A DNA stretch of 64,000 bases, from contig CAZLXM010000002.1 of assembly GCA_964563105.1 (NCBI GenBank), positions 50,905 through 114,904 of the forward strand, in the 5' to 3' direction. The notes under the pieces are model-generated. The model ran no database searches. It saw only the letters and a program-made list of their open reading frames with translations, and was not told the DNA's origin. The position numbers were made by a program, and so were the translations under genes. This document shows positions 45,553-55,474 of the stretch, in pieces. This DNA is from CAYVTV01 sp964563105 (lineage in GTDB: Bacteria > Bacteroidota > Bacteroidia > Bacteroidales > GCA-2748055). How positions within the stretch are numbered: position 1 is the stretch's first letter; each line of letters opens with the position of its first letter.

Positions 45553-47232
45553 CTAAATTGTTTTTAATAAATATGATAAGCTTAATACTTTAAACAATAT
45601 ATCTTTATCAAGTCTTGGTAATTCATTTGTTTTAAAATATTCATCAGGAACAATAATATTACTCCAAAATTCACTATTTGTTTTCCAGGCAAGGTTTACA
45701 GAGTAGGGATCAAACTCAGGCAAAGGTTTCTTTATTCTTTTTCTTAAATATCCCTTTGCTATATTCAGCTTACCAAAAGGACTTAACAGGTCATTAGGCC
45801 TGTAACCTTTATCAGTCATAAATTTGCCAAATAGAGGATATGTTTTTTTAATAATATGAGCATAAAGTATCTGTCCTTTATATCTTTTAAAAGGATTATG
45901 TTCAAAAAACTCAGAATGAATTCCGGCAAGTTTAGTTTCAAAAATGGCTTTTAAAAATTCTATATCTAGAAACGGAGTTCTGTTTTTAATATACTTAAAC
46001 TGATTTATCATTTCAGCTCCGAAATACTTTCTGAATATTTCTTCAAAAACAAAAACATAAAACTTCTGATTTTTGGTCAGATCTGTTAATGAATTATCGT
46101 AACATGGCAATTTTAGGATATCCTCGTTCAAAGATATCAGATCATATTTTAGATATTCCCCGTTCAAAAACTTGAATTCCTGACTATTTTCAACTTTTTT
46201 AATTCCTTCCTCATAATCCACGGAATCAAATAAAACGCGCAAATTCGAAGAAATTACAACTCCTGCAATATGAGCAGCACGGAAAATTTCACTTCCAAAA
46301 TTTCCAGTAATAATATATTGATATTCTTTTGCAAGACTCTTTGCGGAGTAAAGATAATGAGCCCTGGCAAAAGTTGCATTTCCGGATGAATTCAAAATAA
46401 ATTCCTTTCCACAATTAAGACTGGATTTTTTTATATATTCATTATTAAGTTCAAAATTAATAAAGGGCAGATTAGCTTTTGAAGCTAATTGCATTGCTAT
46501 TTGTGTATCTTTTGAATCATTTGAACCAAAACAATAACAGGAAAAAGCCTTATTATAATATTTAGCTGCAGAAATAAGTGTTCGTCCATCAAAACCACCC
46601 GTCAATGCATGAATATAAGGTTCATCTGGCAGATATTTTTTTGTATTTGAAATAAAAATATCTCTTATTTTATTTACGGATTTTCTCCAGGATACAGGTG
46701 TTGTCGAAAAATAATCCTGAATTTGTGTATGTTTTAAAAATTCAATATCTTTTTTTGAAATCCTAACATAGAAATTAGCCGGCAGGAGATGTATATCCTC
46801 AAAAATACTATTATTAAATAAAGCATAATTAAAAAGGACTGTTTCAATGATAAATCTGGATGAAATTTTTTTTATTCCGAGATGCTGTCCCAGCTTTATA
46901 GCATTATCTGAAAAAATAACTCTATTTTGATCAATAAAATAATAAAGTGGTAAAATAGAAAAAAGTGAATTGCCTATTATAATCTCTCTATTTTGCTTAT
47001 TCAAAAGAATATAATAATAATGACCGTAAACATTATTTATAATAAATTCAGGAGATAAGTTTTTTGAAAGACTTTTTTTAAAACTCGAGTTTAATATTGG
47101 ATCCCCCCACGAAATGAACTCATAATTTTTATTTTTTAAATGTATTACCATTACGGGTTTTTGAATGAACGATAACTCATTTATAGTTATTAATTTATTT
47201 TTTAAGTCCAATTCAAAAATAAAACTAATCAT
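45553..47232 (-). CDS. Asparagine synthase-related protein without glutaminase active site
   Basis: A 559-residue protein. The N-terminal domain (residues 1-180) has a glutaminase-like shape but starts MISFIFELDL with no catalytic Cys. The C-terminal domain has an altered PP-loop, LTGGFDGRT (210-218) rather than SGGLDSS. It resembles asparagine synthase-related proteins of polysaccharide loci. Loss of both active-site signatures suggests a non-amidotransferase or changed reaction. It is the second AsnB homologue in 6 kb, with the ATP-grasp gene between them. Confidence 0.75.
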   Translation of the reverse strand: MISFIFELDLKNKLITINELSFIQKPVMVIHLKNKNYEFISWGDPILNSSFKKSLSKNLSPEFIINNVYGHYYYILLNKQNREIIIGNSLFSILPLYYFIDQNRVIFSDNAIKLGQHLGIKKISSRFIIETVLFNYALFNNSIFEDIHLLPANFYVRISKKDIEFLKHTQIQDYFSTTPVSWRKSVNKIRDIFISNTKKYLPDEPYIHALTGGFDGRTLISAAKYYNKAFSCYCFGSNDSKDTQIAMQLASKANLPFINFELNNEYIKKSSLNCGKEFILNSSGNATFARAHYLYSAKSLAKEYQYIITGNFGSEIFRAAHIAGVVISSNLRVLFDSVDYEEGIKKVENSQEFKFLNGEYLKYDLISLNEDILKLPCYDNSLTDLTKNQKFYVFVFEEIFRKYFGAEMINQFKYIKNRTPFLDIEFLKAIFETKLAGIHSEFFEHNPFKRYKGQILYAHIIKKTYPLFGKFMTDKGYRPNDLLSPFGKLNIAKGYLRKRIKKPLPEFDPYSVNLAWKTNSEFWSNIIVPDEYFKTNELPRLDKDILFKVLSLSYLLKTI

Positions 47233-47328
47233 TCATTTAAAAATTAATAACAAAATAGATACTTATCGTTAGGAATAAGTGGTTGAGAGGGAATAAATTA
47301 ATATTTTTTTTTAAGCTTTGTTTAAAAT

Positions 47329-48456
47329 TCAATATCGTAAATGTCTAAAAAGACTTAATAACTCAAAATATGGAGTTTTATCTGAAAGTGCTTTAACTTT
47401 AAAAATAGTTTTTTGTCTTTTAAACCATGATGAAAAATTTGCCCCTATTCTTTCAGGAATTCTTGTTTTTTCTGTTTCTTTTATATCCTTATTATTTCCT
47501 TTGGTTGTCATGAGATAACCAGCTTCAATGGCCATATTATGTAGTATATTATTATTATCTCCATGAGGCCAACAAAGAAAATCTACCGTTTTATTCAAAT
47601 TTTTTTCAATAATCCTTTTAGAGTCAAAAATTTCATGTCTTACTCTATCCTGATATTCTTGTTCACTTTCTTTTGATATGATCAATGAATCATTTTTTTG
47701 ATAAATATTATACTTCTCCTTTATAAGTTTAAAAGCACTTTCAAATTTGTAATTATAGAAATTAAGGTCTTTAAATATATCCACACAAAAATCAATAAAT
47801 CCAGGATTTATTTTTATTTTCCTGGCAATAACAGAAGATCGCATTTCAAAAACGGGATAACCATAAGGTAATAACTTTTCAAAATCAACATCATCAATAT
47901 AATAAGGTTTTCGTTCTGGAAAATTATTAGAAATATAATAGAGACAATCTGCTCCCGGATGGTGAAAATCTACAAGATTGTCAGACACCGGATATTTCGT
48001 ATGTGTAAATGTATGAGATTGAATATCTATGACCCCTGAAGCTTCCATAATACGCATTTCTTCCCAACTTAAAAATCCCCATTGCATGAGATCTTTTTCA
48101 TTAACTTTATTTTCCAATAAATCTTCAAGATTAGGGCGGACAATATTTCTTTTATCTACAAATTCGGGACTAATAAATATAGTTCCTTTCAATCCATATT
48201 TCTTTAGTAATGGATATGCATACTGCCAATTATCAAGATAACCATCATCAAAAGTCAGGATTAATGGATTTTTTACCGGATCACTTATACCATTAGTTAT
48301 TTCCCAATACTTTTTAAGATTAATGACATTGTAATGTTTTGAAAAATATTTTAATTGGTCCTCAAAAATTGTAATTTCCAGAGTTAAAAAATTTTTAATC
48401 CACTTAGGATTTTTAATTCCTACAGAATGAAAAAACATAACAGGTATTTTTTCCAT
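47329..48456 (-). CDS. Polysaccharide deacetylase (NodB homology domain)
   Basis: A 375-residue protein with the catalytic TFDDGYLDNW near residue 67 and IDIQSHTFTHTKYP supplying the metal His pair. The insert between and the C-terminal GYLMTTKGNN part are typical of longer NodB proteins. No signal peptide, so it may act at the cytoplasmic face on a lipid-linked glycan. Its start overlaps the upstream glycosyltransferase stop by one base (TAATG), indicating coupling. Confidence 0.88.
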   Translation of the reverse strand: MEKIPVMFFHSVGIKNPKWIKNFLTLEITIFEDQLKYFSKHYNVINLKKYWEITNGISDPVKNPLILTFDDGYLDNWQYAYPLLKKYGLKGTIFISPEFVDKRNIVRPNLEDLLENKVNEKDLMQWGFLSWEEMRIMEASGVIDIQSHTFTHTKYPVSDNLVDFHHPGADCLYYISNNFPERKPYYIDDVDFEKLLPYGYPVFEMRSSVIARKIKINPGFIDFCVDIFKDLNFYNYKFESAFKLIKEKYNIYQKNDSLIISKESEQEYQDRVRHEIFDSKRIIEKNLNKTVDFLCWPHGDNNNILHNMAIEAGYLMTTKGNNKDIKETEKTRIPERIGANFSSWFKRQKTIFKVKALSDKTPYFELLSLFRHLRY

Positions 48457-49535
48457 TAAAGTAGGTTAAATGAATTATAAATACTTTTTATTTTTTTTAA
48501 ATGTTGTTGAAAAGAGAAACGATTATTAAATTCTTCAGCTACAATTGGAACTAATGTTTTTAAATGATCAAGATTTTTTAATTTATTAATGACATTTTTT
48601 TCTAAATTTTGATCCAGATTTACCAAAAAATCGGGATAATTTCGAAAAATTTCTTTCATGCTTGGTATTGCTGAAGTTATTACTGGTGTTCCATTTAAAA
48701 TACTTTCTACTACAACATTGCCAAAAGATTCATATTTCGAAAGAAACAATAAAACATCTGAGTTATTATACACATTTTCAATTTTTTTCCTGAATCCTTT
48801 CACTTTAATAAATTGTTCAGCTTTAAGTTCTTTAATCCGTTTTGTTAATTCCTCTTTTATGTGACCATAACCAAATAACTCAAAAACCGTTTCAGGGATT
48901 TCATTATGTATGTTAAAAGCCAAATCAATCCATAAAAAAAGATTCTTCCCTTCAGTAAATCTACCTACATAGATAATTTTGATCAGATTATTTATATTTT
49001 TTTTAACTGGAGGAACATTATTTATAAAGCTAATCGGATTATATAGTATCTGAATCTTTAAATTTGCTTTAATTTTTTTATTAAAAATATCCTTACTATA
49101 TTCTGAATTTGAGATTAAAATTATTTTTTTATTAAGAGAAATTTTCCATATTAATTTTCTAAATATTTTCTCAAATATATTCTTCCAGTACACAGTTCCC
49201 CTGATACTATATACAATTTTATTAACACCAGCTAATCTAACAACAAACAAATAAAATGGGCCAGTATTAAAAAGATGAAAAATATCATTTTTATTCCTGC
49301 GAGCATAGCTCCAAAGTCTTATTAAAGAAAGAAAATTATTTTTAGAGCCTGTTTCTCTTATAACTTCAAATTTTTCATACACATCAAATAGCCCAGTCAC
49401 AGGTGGACGTATAGTGAAAACTTTAAAATTTATTTCCGACTGAAATTTAATTATATTTGATAACGTTAATTCTATTCCACCAGGTGAAGAATAAAAATGA
49501 ACGATATGTATAATAACACCTTTGTGATTATTCAT
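48456..49535 (-). CDS. GT4 family glycosyltransferase
   Basis: A 359-residue GT-B protein with the EX7E motif in YESFGNVVVESILNGTPVIT and an acceptor domain starting HIVHFYSSPGGIE. Each end overlaps its neighbour by one base (TAATG), so the deacetylase, this gene and the next are one coupled unit. Sugar specificity unknown. Confidence 0.88.
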   Translation of the reverse strand: MNNHKGVIIHIVHFYSSPGGIELTLSNIIKFQSEINFKVFTIRPPVTGLFDVYEKFEVIRETGSKNNFLSLIRLWSYARRNKNDIFHLFNTGPFYLFVVRLAGVNKIVYSIRGTVYWKNIFEKIFRKLIWKISLNKKIILISNSEYSKDIFNKKIKANLKIQILYNPISFINNVPPVKKNINNLIKIIYVGRFTEGKNLFLWIDLAFNIHNEIPETVFELFGYGHIKEELTKRIKELKAEQFIKVKGFRKKIENVYNNSDVLLFLSKYESFGNVVVESILNGTPVITSAIPSMKEIFRNYPDFLVNLDQNLEKNVINKLKNLDHLKTLVPIVAEEFNNRFSFQQHLKKIKSIYNSFNLL

Positions 49536-50596
49536 TAAACATTTAATTTTTCTTTTATCCTGTAGGCATTTTTTTCTGGACTATATTTCTCCAAAAAATA
49601 AGATCTCATTATTTCAATTGTCTTTAACCGTTCATTTTCATGAGTAAGCCAATATTTTGCAACTTTTTCAGCTTCATTGTAATTATCAATAAGGGGTAAA
49701 GTAATATCAAGTCCCGCAAATATTTTCTTATCTACATCATTTCTATATTCAATAAGTGGAAGCGTGCCTGCAGAAAGAGCCTCAACTAAACGTAGATGAA
49801 TACCATTAAATATAGTAGGATTACTATTTATAGGAATAATTTTTGATTTATTAAACATTTTGTTTAATTTTTTTGTAGGAATATATGTAGTTTTCTGAAA
49901 TTTATTTTTAAGTTTAGGAAAAAAATCAAACCATCTTTTCCATGCATCATTGCCATAAATCTTTAAATTAAAATTTACAAAATTATTCATCAATTTTGCT
50001 TTTTTATAACCCCATGAATTTTTATATGAAGAGCCAACATATAAGATGTCAGTTTCCTTTTCATCATTTAATGATGGCTCGCTTACCTTAAAATATGCAT
50101 TTAAATTCATGCCTGGAATAAAAAACATTGTTTTCTTCAATCCAATAGTGTTTAATTGTGACAACCAAAAAGAATCAGATGAAAGTATTAAATCAGCATA
50201 TTCCAGGCATGGGAGATAATAATTATTTGTATGGGTAAAAAACGGACTATCCCCCATAAAAAAAATCAGTTTTGCTTTTTTCTTAATTTCTATACATGTA
50301 TTAGGTAAAAGGAATTCACTATTATAAATAAGAATAAGATCCGGTTTGTACTTAAAAACTTCATTAATAATATTTTTATTTATTTTCGTTAGGAAATAAT
50401 TTTCCCAATAACTTCGGATTTTATAAGGGAATCTGTATATTTGAGTATGTAAATTTTGATCAATCACTTTAATCGTCTCTCTGACATCAAATCCTTTTGT
50501 TTCGTCTGCTAAATTTTTTAAAATATCAAGTAAAGAATTAAATAATGAATATTTTCTTATCCCTAATAGTAACGCTTTTTGATAGGATTTAGTCAT
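49535..50596 (-). CDS. CgeB-like glycosyltransferase
   Basis: About 353 residues from ATG 50596 (MTKSYQKALLLGIRKYSLF), which overlaps the upstream gene by 8 bp; the ATG at 50635 would overlap by 47 bp and adds an odd segment. The body has GDSPFFTHTNNYYLPCLEYAD and HLRLVEALSAGTLPLIEY, typical of CgeB/GT-B-like transferases of glycan loci. Catalytic role by family resemblance only. Confidence 0.75.
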   Translation of the reverse strand: MTKSYQKALLLGIRKYSLFNSLLDILKNLADETKGFDVRETIKVIDQNLHTQIYRFPYKIRSYWENYFLTKINKNIINEVFKYKPDLILIYNSEFLLPNTCIEIKKKAKLIFFMGDSPFFTHTNNYYLPCLEYADLILSSDSFWLSQLNTIGLKKTMFFIPGMNLNAYFKVSEPSLNDEKETDILYVGSSYKNSWGYKKAKLMNNFVNFNLKIYGNDAWKRWFDFFPKLKNKFQKTTYIPTKKLNKMFNKSKIIPINSNPTIFNGIHLRLVEALSAGTLPLIEYRNDVDKKIFAGLDITLPLIDNYNEAEKVAKYWLTHENERLKTIEIMRSYFLEKYSPEKNAYRIKEKLNV

Positions 50597-51986
50597 ATCC
50601 TTGTAAATTGGAATTACTATAAATAAATGCACCAAAACTAAAAAAAATAACTTGTGGAATAATTTTAACAGGTGAAGTAATAAAACTAAATTGCTGACTA
50701 CTAGTTGAATGAATAATAAACCAACCTAAAAGAAAAATAGCAAATAATGGTAAAGATTTAGTAAAAAGATCAAATTCCTTATAATTCCAATATTTCAACA
50801 GTAGTTTAAATGAAAAATAAAATAGGAAACCAGTTAGCAAAACAAAACCAATAGCTCCAGAAAACATTAAAAGGTTTTGATTACCAACATGAGTATCATT
50901 AAATTTCCTAAAAGTATCAGATATCCCCCAACCAAAAAACGGACTTTCAAAAAATTTTTTCATTACCTCTGGCCCACGATAACTTAATCTTGAAAGTGTT
51001 CCTTCTGCCGTAATATCACCTTCAGCAATAGATTGAAGAGTTTGAAGTCTTTCTGATGCAAAATCTACTTGCTTCTTTAACTTTTCATTACTTAAAGCGA
51101 AAACTATAATAATAAGGATTGCGAAAAATTCAGAAATCTTTTTTGGTCGAATACCAGGTACAAAAAGAAATGAAAATAGTGTTATAAAACTAAAACTAAT
51201 AATCCAGCCTCGAGTAGCAGACATGTACACCATACCATATGCTACTATAATTAAAAAATATAAATATATTTTGTTATAATGAATATTTTTATCTTGTGTC
51301 ATAAAAAACAAGGCTCCAAAAAGTCCCATAAGAGTTATACCTGCATTATGAAACCCTCTGAATATCTCAATTTCAGAAAATTGTTCTTTTGAAAGCTCAG
51401 TAATTTGAATAATCGGTACTCCTGTCAATATAACAAAGATTCGGGTAATAAAGGCTCCAATCAAGACAATAAAAATAAATGTAAAGAACCTTTTATAATG
51501 TTCTAATGTAGAAAATAGTTTTGGAATTGAATAAAAAAGTGCGAATGGCATAGTAAGCTTTAATATTCTGAAATAATCTCTAGATTCACCCTTAAAATCT
51601 ATTATCTGACCCCAAATGATCAGAAATATAATATATAAAGATAGAATTATAATATACTTTCTATAAAAAATATAAGGTTGATATTTATTTTTAAATGCTT
51701 TGAATAAGGATAATAAAATATAAACTTGAACTAATTCTATCGATGGCATGCCTGGTATAACTGTGATTGTAACAGTATAAACCCCAAATAAACCAAAAAA
51801 ACCATCAACTGTTACAAAAAAAAATACTAACCAAAAAGCTTCGTCCTTAGAACGATAATACATTACTAAGGTCATTAGATACCATAAAATAGCTATAATT
51901 TTAGGGACCTTATAAGTAACTATTATAGTAATAGTTATTAATAATAGAAACTTTAGAGTATTTTCTGGTAAATACTTTTTTTTCAC
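50589..51986 (-). CDS. O-antigen ligase/polymerase-like membrane protein
   Basis: A 465-residue protein with about ten to twelve membrane helices. The region YMSATRGWIISFSFITLFSF followed by a large periplasmic loop, and the downstream SYRGPEVMKKFFESPFFGWG and HVGNQNLLMFSGAIG, match the Wzy_C/O-antigen ligase family. It may polymerise the repeat unit or attach the finished chain. The Wzm/Wzt pair in the same locus makes the ligase role the simpler reading. Which role applies cannot be told from sequence. Confidence 0.75.
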   Translation of the reverse strand: MKKKYLPENTLKFLLLITITIIVTYKVPKIIAILWYLMTLVMYYRSKDEAFWLVFFFVTVDGFFGLFGVYTVTITVIPGMPSIELVQVYILLSLFKAFKNKYQPYIFYRKYIIILSLYIIFLIIWGQIIDFKGESRDYFRILKLTMPFALFYSIPKLFSTLEHYKRFFTFIFIVLIGAFITRIFVILTGVPIIQITELSKEQFSEIEIFRGFHNAGITLMGLFGALFFMTQDKNIHYNKIYLYFLIIVAYGMVYMSATRGWIISFSFITLFSFLFVPGIRPKKISEFFAILIIIVFALSNEKLKKQVDFASERLQTLQSIAEGDITAEGTLSRLSYRGPEVMKKFFESPFFGWGISDTFRKFNDTHVGNQNLLMFSGAIGFVLLTGFLFYFSFKLLLKYWNYKEFDLFTKSLPLFAIFLLGWFIIHSTSSQQFSFITSPVKIIPQVIFFSFGAFIYSNSNLQGYD

Positions 51987-52079
51987 AAAATTTTAGCTCT
52001 TTTTAAAATTTATTTTATAAAAAGAAAATGATTAGTTTAGTATAATAAAGATGGTATTAAAAAATTACAAAATACTATA

Positions 52080-53279
52080 TCAATATCTATTAATCCATTT
52101 TTTGACATCAAGTAATGTAGTAACACTTTTTCCAATTTTATATGATTTTGATCTTTTTATTTTCGTAATTCCATCTTCATAACCTTTAAAATAGGTTCCA
52201 CCAAAACATTTTTCGCGTATTTGTAATAAGTTAGAATAAGGAGATTTCGAATAATAAGTTGTTGGCACAAGAAAAAGACCTGTCCCATAGTTCTTGTACA
52301 ATAGATTATTTAATAAAGGTTGCATAGAAATATCAAAACTCATAATATAATTCTTTGATGGGTAGGTTGTTAAAACATATTCTGAATTTATAAGATGTTG
52401 TTGCTTTGTTAAATATGTATCAATTAATACAGTTTTTTCAAAAAGAAAACCAAAATTTTTTAAACAGTCAGGTAATAATTCAAAATAAGCATCATATTTG
52501 TTAAAACTTTTAAAAAATGGTACCAATTTTAATTCATTATTTAAAGTACTACATAAAGGCACTTGCCATAATTGAACAGGAAAACTGGTATGAGTACCTG
52601 GATCTCCAAAATTAGTTGTATGGGAATTATGTGGATAAACAAAAAACAAATCCTTTTCAACCATATATTTATAAAATATTTTTTTCCAACTAGTCTCAGG
52701 CCAATTAATTACATTTAGTGGTAACTGGTCTTTATAAGATAATTCAGGATTATTTGCATAATAATCTATAAATGAACTCCATTGATGCTTTGTCCAAATC
52801 TGTCCTAAAGAACTTGGAATTTGCATAAAATAAATATCATGCCCATCAAATAATGGATTAAACGGCATTGAGGCATTTTCATTAAAACTATATGAATAAA
52901 GAGAAAGCCCAGCAATTTTAGGATCTGATTTGTAAAAATCAATTACCTTTAAAGAATATTTATAAAAATCTTTACTTACAAAACAGTCATCCTCGAGAAT
53001 TATCACGCCATCATTTTCTAATGCAATATTCCCACATTGAATAATATGTTTTCGTAACCCTAACCTTTTAGTTTGTTGAATTATTTCTTTATTCCCATAA
53101 GGCCATTCAAAATTTTTCGCAATAGAATAACATTTTTTTAATTTTGTGTAATCAATACTAATTATTAAATCAATTTGACGACCATTTGGATATTGAGCAA
53201 TAATCAAAGATTTAAGTAATCTTTCTAGAGATTTTGGACGTTCAAAAGCACACACCACTATTGGAAGTTTCATTTCCAT
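52080..53279 (-). CDS. GT-A fold glycosyltransferase (GNT-I/GT2-like)
   Basis: A 399-residue protein. The N-terminus (LPIVVCAFERPKSLERLLKSL) is the GT-A nucleotide-binding start, and GVIILEDDCFVSKDFY contains the DxD-type metal motif (EDD). The length and the EDD motif resemble GNT-I/GT2 relatives. No membrane helix. The C-terminal 150 residues carry nothing I recognise. Sugar specificity unknown. Confidence 0.75.
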   Translation of the reverse strand: MEMKLPIVVCAFERPKSLERLLKSLIIAQYPNGRQIDLIISIDYTKLKKCYSIAKNFEWPYGNKEIIQQTKRLGLRKHIIQCGNIALENDGVIILEDDCFVSKDFYKYSLKVIDFYKSDPKIAGLSLYSYSFNENASMPFNPLFDGHDIYFMQIPSSLGQIWTKHQWSSFIDYYANNPELSYKDQLPLNVINWPETSWKKIFYKYMVEKDLFFVYPHNSHTTNFGDPGTHTSFPVQLWQVPLCSTLNNELKLVPFFKSFNKYDAYFELLPDCLKNFGFLFEKTVLIDTYLTKQQHLINSEYVLTTYPSKNYIMSFDISMQPLLNNLLYKNYGTGLFLVPTTYYSKSPYSNLLQIREKCFGGTYFKGYEDGITKIKRSKSYKIGKSVTTLLDVKKWINRY

Positions 53280-53298
53280 CAGAATAATATTATTAAGA

Positions 53299-54033
53299 TT
53301 ATAACTTGGTTAGAAATTTATGATTAGTTGAACAATATAAAATAAACTCCTTTTCACCTTTATAAATTACAGATTCAAATTGTAATTTTGCATTTTTCAT
53401 TATCTTTTCCAATTCAATAGTAGTATCTTTTTCTCCTACTCTATTAAAATCATCAATAATAATACAAAAGTTATCTTTTTTTATTTTGTCTGGTACAATT
53501 TCTAAAATTTGTGACCTTGAATATCTTTCTGAACCGTATGGCGCGTCTACAAGAACTAAATCAAATATCTCATTTTTAAGTATCTCTTGGACTTTATTTA
53601 TACTTAAAGTATCATAACCCTTATAATTTACAATAACATTATTTACGATTTTAATAGATAAATTTTCTGGAATATTGTTTTTTGAAATGAAATGCAAAGC
53701 CCACTCAGGATCATGCTCTAAAGTAGTAATTTTAACTGAGCTAAATTTTTCCGCATATTGTTTAAACATTCTCGTTGATTGACCTAATCCAAACTCAAGG
53801 ATATTCTTTGGTTTTAATTCATCAAGTATTTTATATAATACAAATAAAAGTGGATATCCAACAGCCCATCTCCCAGGAGTAAAGCTTTTATCGATCAGCC
53901 AATTACTACCATCAATTGAATTTTTAAAAATATCTGCCCAAATTAGTTCTTTTAGTAAATTGTTATTCTCAGTGAGTTTATTTAATACTTTTCGAATTCC
54001 AAAAAATTTTTGAAATAGTTTATTAACAATCAT
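53299..54033 (-). CDS. Class I SAM-dependent methyltransferase
   Basis: A 244-residue protein with the SAM motif ILEFGLGQSTRMF and an acidic motif after strand 2 (TTLEHDPEW). DLVLVDAPYG gives motif IV and IIIDDFNRVGEKD a later catalytic acid region. It overlaps the Wzt gene by 4 bp, suggesting it modifies the exported chain (for example a methyl cap). The link to chain capping is inferred from context. Confidence 0.75.
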   Translation of the reverse strand: MIVNKLFQKFFGIRKVLNKLTENNNLLKELIWADIFKNSIDGSNWLIDKSFTPGRWAVGYPLLFVLYKILDELKPKNILEFGLGQSTRMFKQYAEKFSSVKITTLEHDPEWALHFISKNNIPENLSIKIVNNVIVNYKGYDTLSINKVQEILKNEIFDLVLVDAPYGSERYSRSQILEIVPDKIKKDNFCIIIDDFNRVGEKDTTIELEKIMKNAKLQFESVIYKGEKEFILYCSTNHKFLTKL

Positions 54034-55325
54034 TGTTTTTCTAAATTTAGTTCAACATTTCTATAACAATTATTTCCCCAATAAAACGGCCATTTTACAA
54101 TAGGAATCTTTGTTTTATAATCATCATAAAGTACTTCAAATAAAACTGTTTTATAAACTAAATCAAAATCTGTAATAGCTGTCGTATGGTCACCCGTTCC
54201 TACATTAAAATCAAAATAGTATTGCCCTTTGGCTAAATTGTGATCCTTAAATTTTAAATTTACGATTATAATATCAGAATCCAATGGTATGTTAAAGTTT
54301 GGAGAAAAAAAAAGTCCTACCCTTGCTCCTGTAATAGAATTTAGCATACCAATAATCCTAGCCTCTTTTTTACTTTTATTATTTACTTTTAAAGTAAAAT
54401 TTATTAAAATTGGCTCATTTGTTGATATTCCGTTTTCATTTAATAATTCAATCTCCATAAATTCAATGTCTTTAGCACAATAGCTTATTCTATGTTTATC
54501 TGTTATTATTATTTTTTTTCGAAGTTCACTTTTAGACTCTTTTAAATAAACATTAATTGTTTCATTTATTTCACCTGAGTAGTTAATCCAGCCATTTATT
54601 AGTAAAACTCCTTTTCTACATAATCCACGTAGAGCTCCCATATTATGACTTACAAATAAAACTGTTCTTCCATTCTTACTGCTGATATCTTGAATTTTCC
54701 CAACAGCCTTTTTTTGAAATTCAGCGTCTCCTACGGCTAATACTTCATCAATAACCAGAATTTCGGGTTCAACATGTGCCGCTACAGAAAAGGCCAAACG
54801 AACAGTCATACCACTACTATAACGTTTAACAGGAGTATCAATATATCTTTCAATTCCAGCAAAATCAACAATTTCATCAAATTTCTGAGATATCTCTTTT
54901 TTAGTCATCCCCATTATTGCTCCATTCATATAAATGTTTTCCCGACCTGTCATTTCCGGATGAAATCCTGTTCCAACCTCAAGAAGTGAAGCAAGTCTTC
55001 CTTTAACTTTTATAATACCAGTTGTGGGGGCAGTAACCTTAGATAATATTTTTAATAATGTGCTTTTCCCTGCACCATTTTTACCAATGATTCCCAAAAT
55101 ATCTCCTTCCTCAACTTCAAGGTTTATATCTTTTAAAGCCCATATATACTCACTAGATCCTTTGGAGTCTCTAATATTTGTTTCTCCTATTTTGAGATAG
55201 GGATCTTCTTTGCCAAGTATAGATGTCTGCCACCACCTGTTCAAATCATGTGAAAGTGTACGAGTGCTGACCAAGCCTAAACGATATTGTTTTGAGAGAT
55301 TTTGTATTCTTATAACTACAGACAT
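54030..55325 (-). CDS. wzt: Polysaccharide ABC exporter ATP-binding subunit with carbohydrate-binding tail
   Basis: A 431-residue ATPase. Walker A is GKNGAGKST, the signature is YSSGMTVRLAFSVA and Walker B is ILVIDEVLAVGD. After the nucleotide-binding domain, residues about 260-431 form a beta-rich Wzt C-terminal domain that in the family recognises the finished glycan end. It works with the permease gene upstream to move the glycan across the inner membrane. The methyltransferase overlaps it by 4 bp. Confidence 0.93.
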   Translation of the reverse strand: MSVVIRIQNLSKQYRLGLVSTRTLSHDLNRWWQTSILGKEDPYLKIGETNIRDSKGSSEYIWALKDINLEVEEGDILGIIGKNGAGKSTLLKILSKVTAPTTGIIKVKGRLASLLEVGTGFHPEMTGRENIYMNGAIMGMTKKEISQKFDEIVDFAGIERYIDTPVKRYSSGMTVRLAFSVAAHVEPEILVIDEVLAVGDAEFQKKAVGKIQDISSKNGRTVLFVSHNMGALRGLCRKGVLLINGWINYSGEINETINVYLKESKSELRKKIIITDKHRISYCAKDIEFMEIELLNENGISTNEPILINFTLKVNNKSKKEARIIGMLNSITGARVGLFFSPNFNIPLDSDIIIVNLKFKDHNLAKGQYYFDFNVGTGDHTTAITDFDLVYKTVLFEVLYDDYKTKIPIVKWPFYWGNNCYRNVELNLEKQ

Positions 55326-55474
55326 TTGTATTAAAATATTGTTTAATAACTAAATTCAACATTTAGCAAAGAGTTACTTTATTAATTGATGATTATGTTA
55401 AAAATTTAGAAATTTTATACTTTTGAAGATCCTAATATTATCCTTCATTAAAATATTTATTGAATTCTTGATCC

